14,875 nucleotides of DNA from Fibrobacter sp. (GTDB taxonomy: Bacteria; Fibrobacterota; Fibrobacteria; Fibrobacterales; Fibrobacteraceae). The notes under the pieces were generated by a model, which worked only from the letters and a program-made list of their open reading frames with translations, was not told the DNA's origin and did no database searches. Positions within the stretch are counted from its first letter, which is position 1, and each line of letters begins with the position of its first letter. The DNA is taken from contig DUVD01000139.1 of assembly GCA_012841225.1 (NCBI GenBank), positions 1 to 14,875 of the forward strand. The letters run 5' to 3'. The position numbers and the translations under genes were made by a program. Of the stretch, positions 13,737 to 14,875 are shown piece by piece.

Positions 13737-14875
13737 TAGCGGTAAGAATCGACCTTATAAGGACCATCCACTTCGACGCCTAAGTAACTAGCTTGCTCGG
13801 GCGTTAAAGTAGTCAAATGCACGCCCAATTTTTCGAGATGAAGCCTAGCGACCTTTTCATCTAGAATTTTGGGAAGTGTATAGACTTTACCCTTTTCGTA
13901 TTTTACACCAGCAACCGTTTCTTTGCCTTGCGCATTTAACCAAAGATCAATTTGAGCAATGGTTTGGTTAGTAAAGCTTGCGCTCATTACAAAGCTAGGG
14001 TGCCCAGTGGCGCAACCTAAGTTTAACAAACGCCCTTCAGCAAGAATTAGTACGCTATGCCCATCGGCAAATGTCCACTCGTCGTACTGAGGTTTAATTT
14101 CGTTGCGCACAATGCCTGGAATCTTTTTGAGGCCGGCCATGTCGATCTCATTATCAAAGTGACCAATATTACCCACAATCGCGCGATGCTTCATACGGCT
14201 CATGTGATCGGCGGTAATAATTTTAAAGTTACCCGTTGTTGTTACAAAAATATCGGCATAAGAAAGCACTTCTTCGATAGTCTTAACTTCGTAGCCTTCC
14301 ATAGCAGCTTGTAGAGCGCAAATGGGGTCTATTTCGCTTATAATCACGCGAGCACCTTGCCCACGCAATGACTGAGCGCAACCTTTACCCACATCTCCGT
14401 AACCACAAATCAAAGCCACTTTGCCTGCAATCATCACATCGCTAGCGCGGTTAATGCCGTCGATAAGCGAATGGCGACAACCGTATAGATTATCGAATTT
14501 AGATTTAGTCACCGAATCATTTACATTAATAGCAGCAAAAGGCAAACGACCTTGTTTGGCTAGATCATAAAGGCGATGCACACCAGTAGTGGTTTCTTCG
14601 GAAACGCCCTGAACAGAAGCGCGAGCACGAGTCCAACGCGTAGGGTCTTTTGCATAGACCGCACGGCAAAGCTCTAAAAACACACCCCATTCTTCTGACT
14701 CTTTATCGGCATCAAAAGCAGGCACCTTGCCCGCATCTTCAAATTCAGCACCGCGAATCACGAGCATTGTCGCGTCGCCGCCGTCATCTAAAATCAAATT
14801 TGCCGTATCGCCATTTGGCCAAGCCAAAGCCCTAGAAGTGCATTCCCAGTACTCTTTGAGAGTCTCGCCCTTCCA
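13733..14875 (-). CDS. ahcY: S-adenosylhomocysteine hydrolase, N-terminus cut by window edge
   Basis: A cytoplasmic, NAD-dependent enzyme that splits S-adenosylhomocysteine into adenosine and homocysteine, closing the activated methyl cycle. 380 residues lie in the window and the frame stays open to the last base, so the real start lies outside; the Met codon at 14825-14827 is internal. Diagnostic segments are SEETTTGVHRLYDL, NVNDSVTKSKFDNLYGCR (substrate site with the conserved Lys, Asp and Cys), the NAD-binding GYGDVGKG, EIDPICALQAAMEGYEV, and HPSFVMSASFTNQ. The C-terminus DSYRY carries the conserved Lys-x-x-x-Tyr-Arg-Tyr ending that reaches into the neighbouring subunit of the tetramer. 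About 90 N-terminal residues should be missing compared with full-length bacterial enzymes. It converges on the propeller lipoprotein gene, and the stop codons overlap by four bases. Confidence 0.97.
   Translation of the reverse strand, partial: WKGETLKEYWECTSRALAWPNGDTANLILDDGGDATMLVIRGAEFEDAGKVPAFDADKESEEWGVFLELCRAVYAKDPTRWTRARASVQGVSEETTTGVHRLYDLAKQGRLPFAAINVNDSVTKSKFDNLYGCRHSLIDGINRASDVMIAGKVALICGYGDVGKGCAQSLRGQGARVIISEIDPICALQAAMEGYEVKTIEEVLSYADIFVTTTGNFKIITADHMSRMKHRAIVGNIGHFDNEIDMAGLKKIPGIVRNEIKPQYDEWTFADGHSVLILAEGRLLNLGCATGHPSFVMSASFTNQTIAQIDLWLNAQGKETVAGVKYEKGKVYTLPKILDEKVARLHLEKLGVHLTTLTPEQASYLGVEVDGPYKVDSYRY

Noticed and set aside
14825..14827. ATG as the start of SAH hydrolase
   Set aside because: The frame continues upstream to the window edge with family-typical sequence (EYWECTSRALAWPNG), so this Met is internal.
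1..14875. CRISPR arrays, insertion sequences, phage or other mobile genes
   Set aside because: No spaced direct repeats, transposase or integrase motifs, or terminal inverted repeats were seen. The tRNA-Ser gene is not followed by an integrase or by a duplicated tRNA 3' end within the window.

Overview
The window looks like chromosomal DNA from a diderm (Gram-negative) bacterium. It encodes a TonB-dependent outer-membrane receptor, two lipobox proteins and a class A penicillin-binding protein. It is moderately AT-rich by eye. Two of the best promoter candidates, before the DEAD-box helicase and before the cobalamin riboswitch, contain TAnnTTTG, the -7 element of Bacteroidota. The gene set (DPE2-type amylomaltase, BtuB plus a propeller lipoprotein) would suit the Fibrobacterota/Bacteroidota (FCB) group. 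This placement is an inference and I cannot fix a genus. No insertion sequence, phage gene, CRISPR array or other mobile element is visible; the region looks like ordinary core genome with some unusual family members.

Layout. 1-1899 (minus): 4-alpha-glucanotransferase of the DPE2 type, cut at its C-terminus by the window edge. 2050-2679 (minus): small lysine-rich protein ending in an AT-hook. Divergent from it, 2815-3477 (plus): an AlkD-fold HEAT-repeat protein that has lost the family's lesion-contacting aromatic residues, closed by a terminator. 8651-3530 (minus): a tight three-gene unit of class A PBP, TPR-like lipoprotein and TauE/SafE permease, with gaps of 7 and 6 bases. 8824-8912 (plus): tRNA-Ser(GCU) with its own promoter and terminator. 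8999-10354 (plus): RhlE-type DEAD-box helicase. 10383-13736 (plus): a cobalamin riboswitch, then a BtuB-like receptor overlapping a beta-propeller lipoprotein. 14875-13733 (minus): S-adenosylhomocysteine hydrolase, cut at its N-terminus by the window edge and overlapping the propeller gene tail to tail.

How the genes work together. The most coherent system is the vitamin B12 uptake unit: riboswitch, outer-membrane receptor and surface-type propeller lipoprotein. It is built like the BtuB/BtuG pair of Bacteroides. The second is the wall unit, in which the lipoprotein directly behind the PBP is a candidate outer-membrane activator, by analogy with LpoA/PBP1A of enterobacteria. The AT-hook and AlkD-fold genes share one short divergent promoter region and are both probable DNA-binding proteins. 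The remaining genes (glucan disproportionation, helicase, SAH hydrolase, tRNA) are housekeeping.
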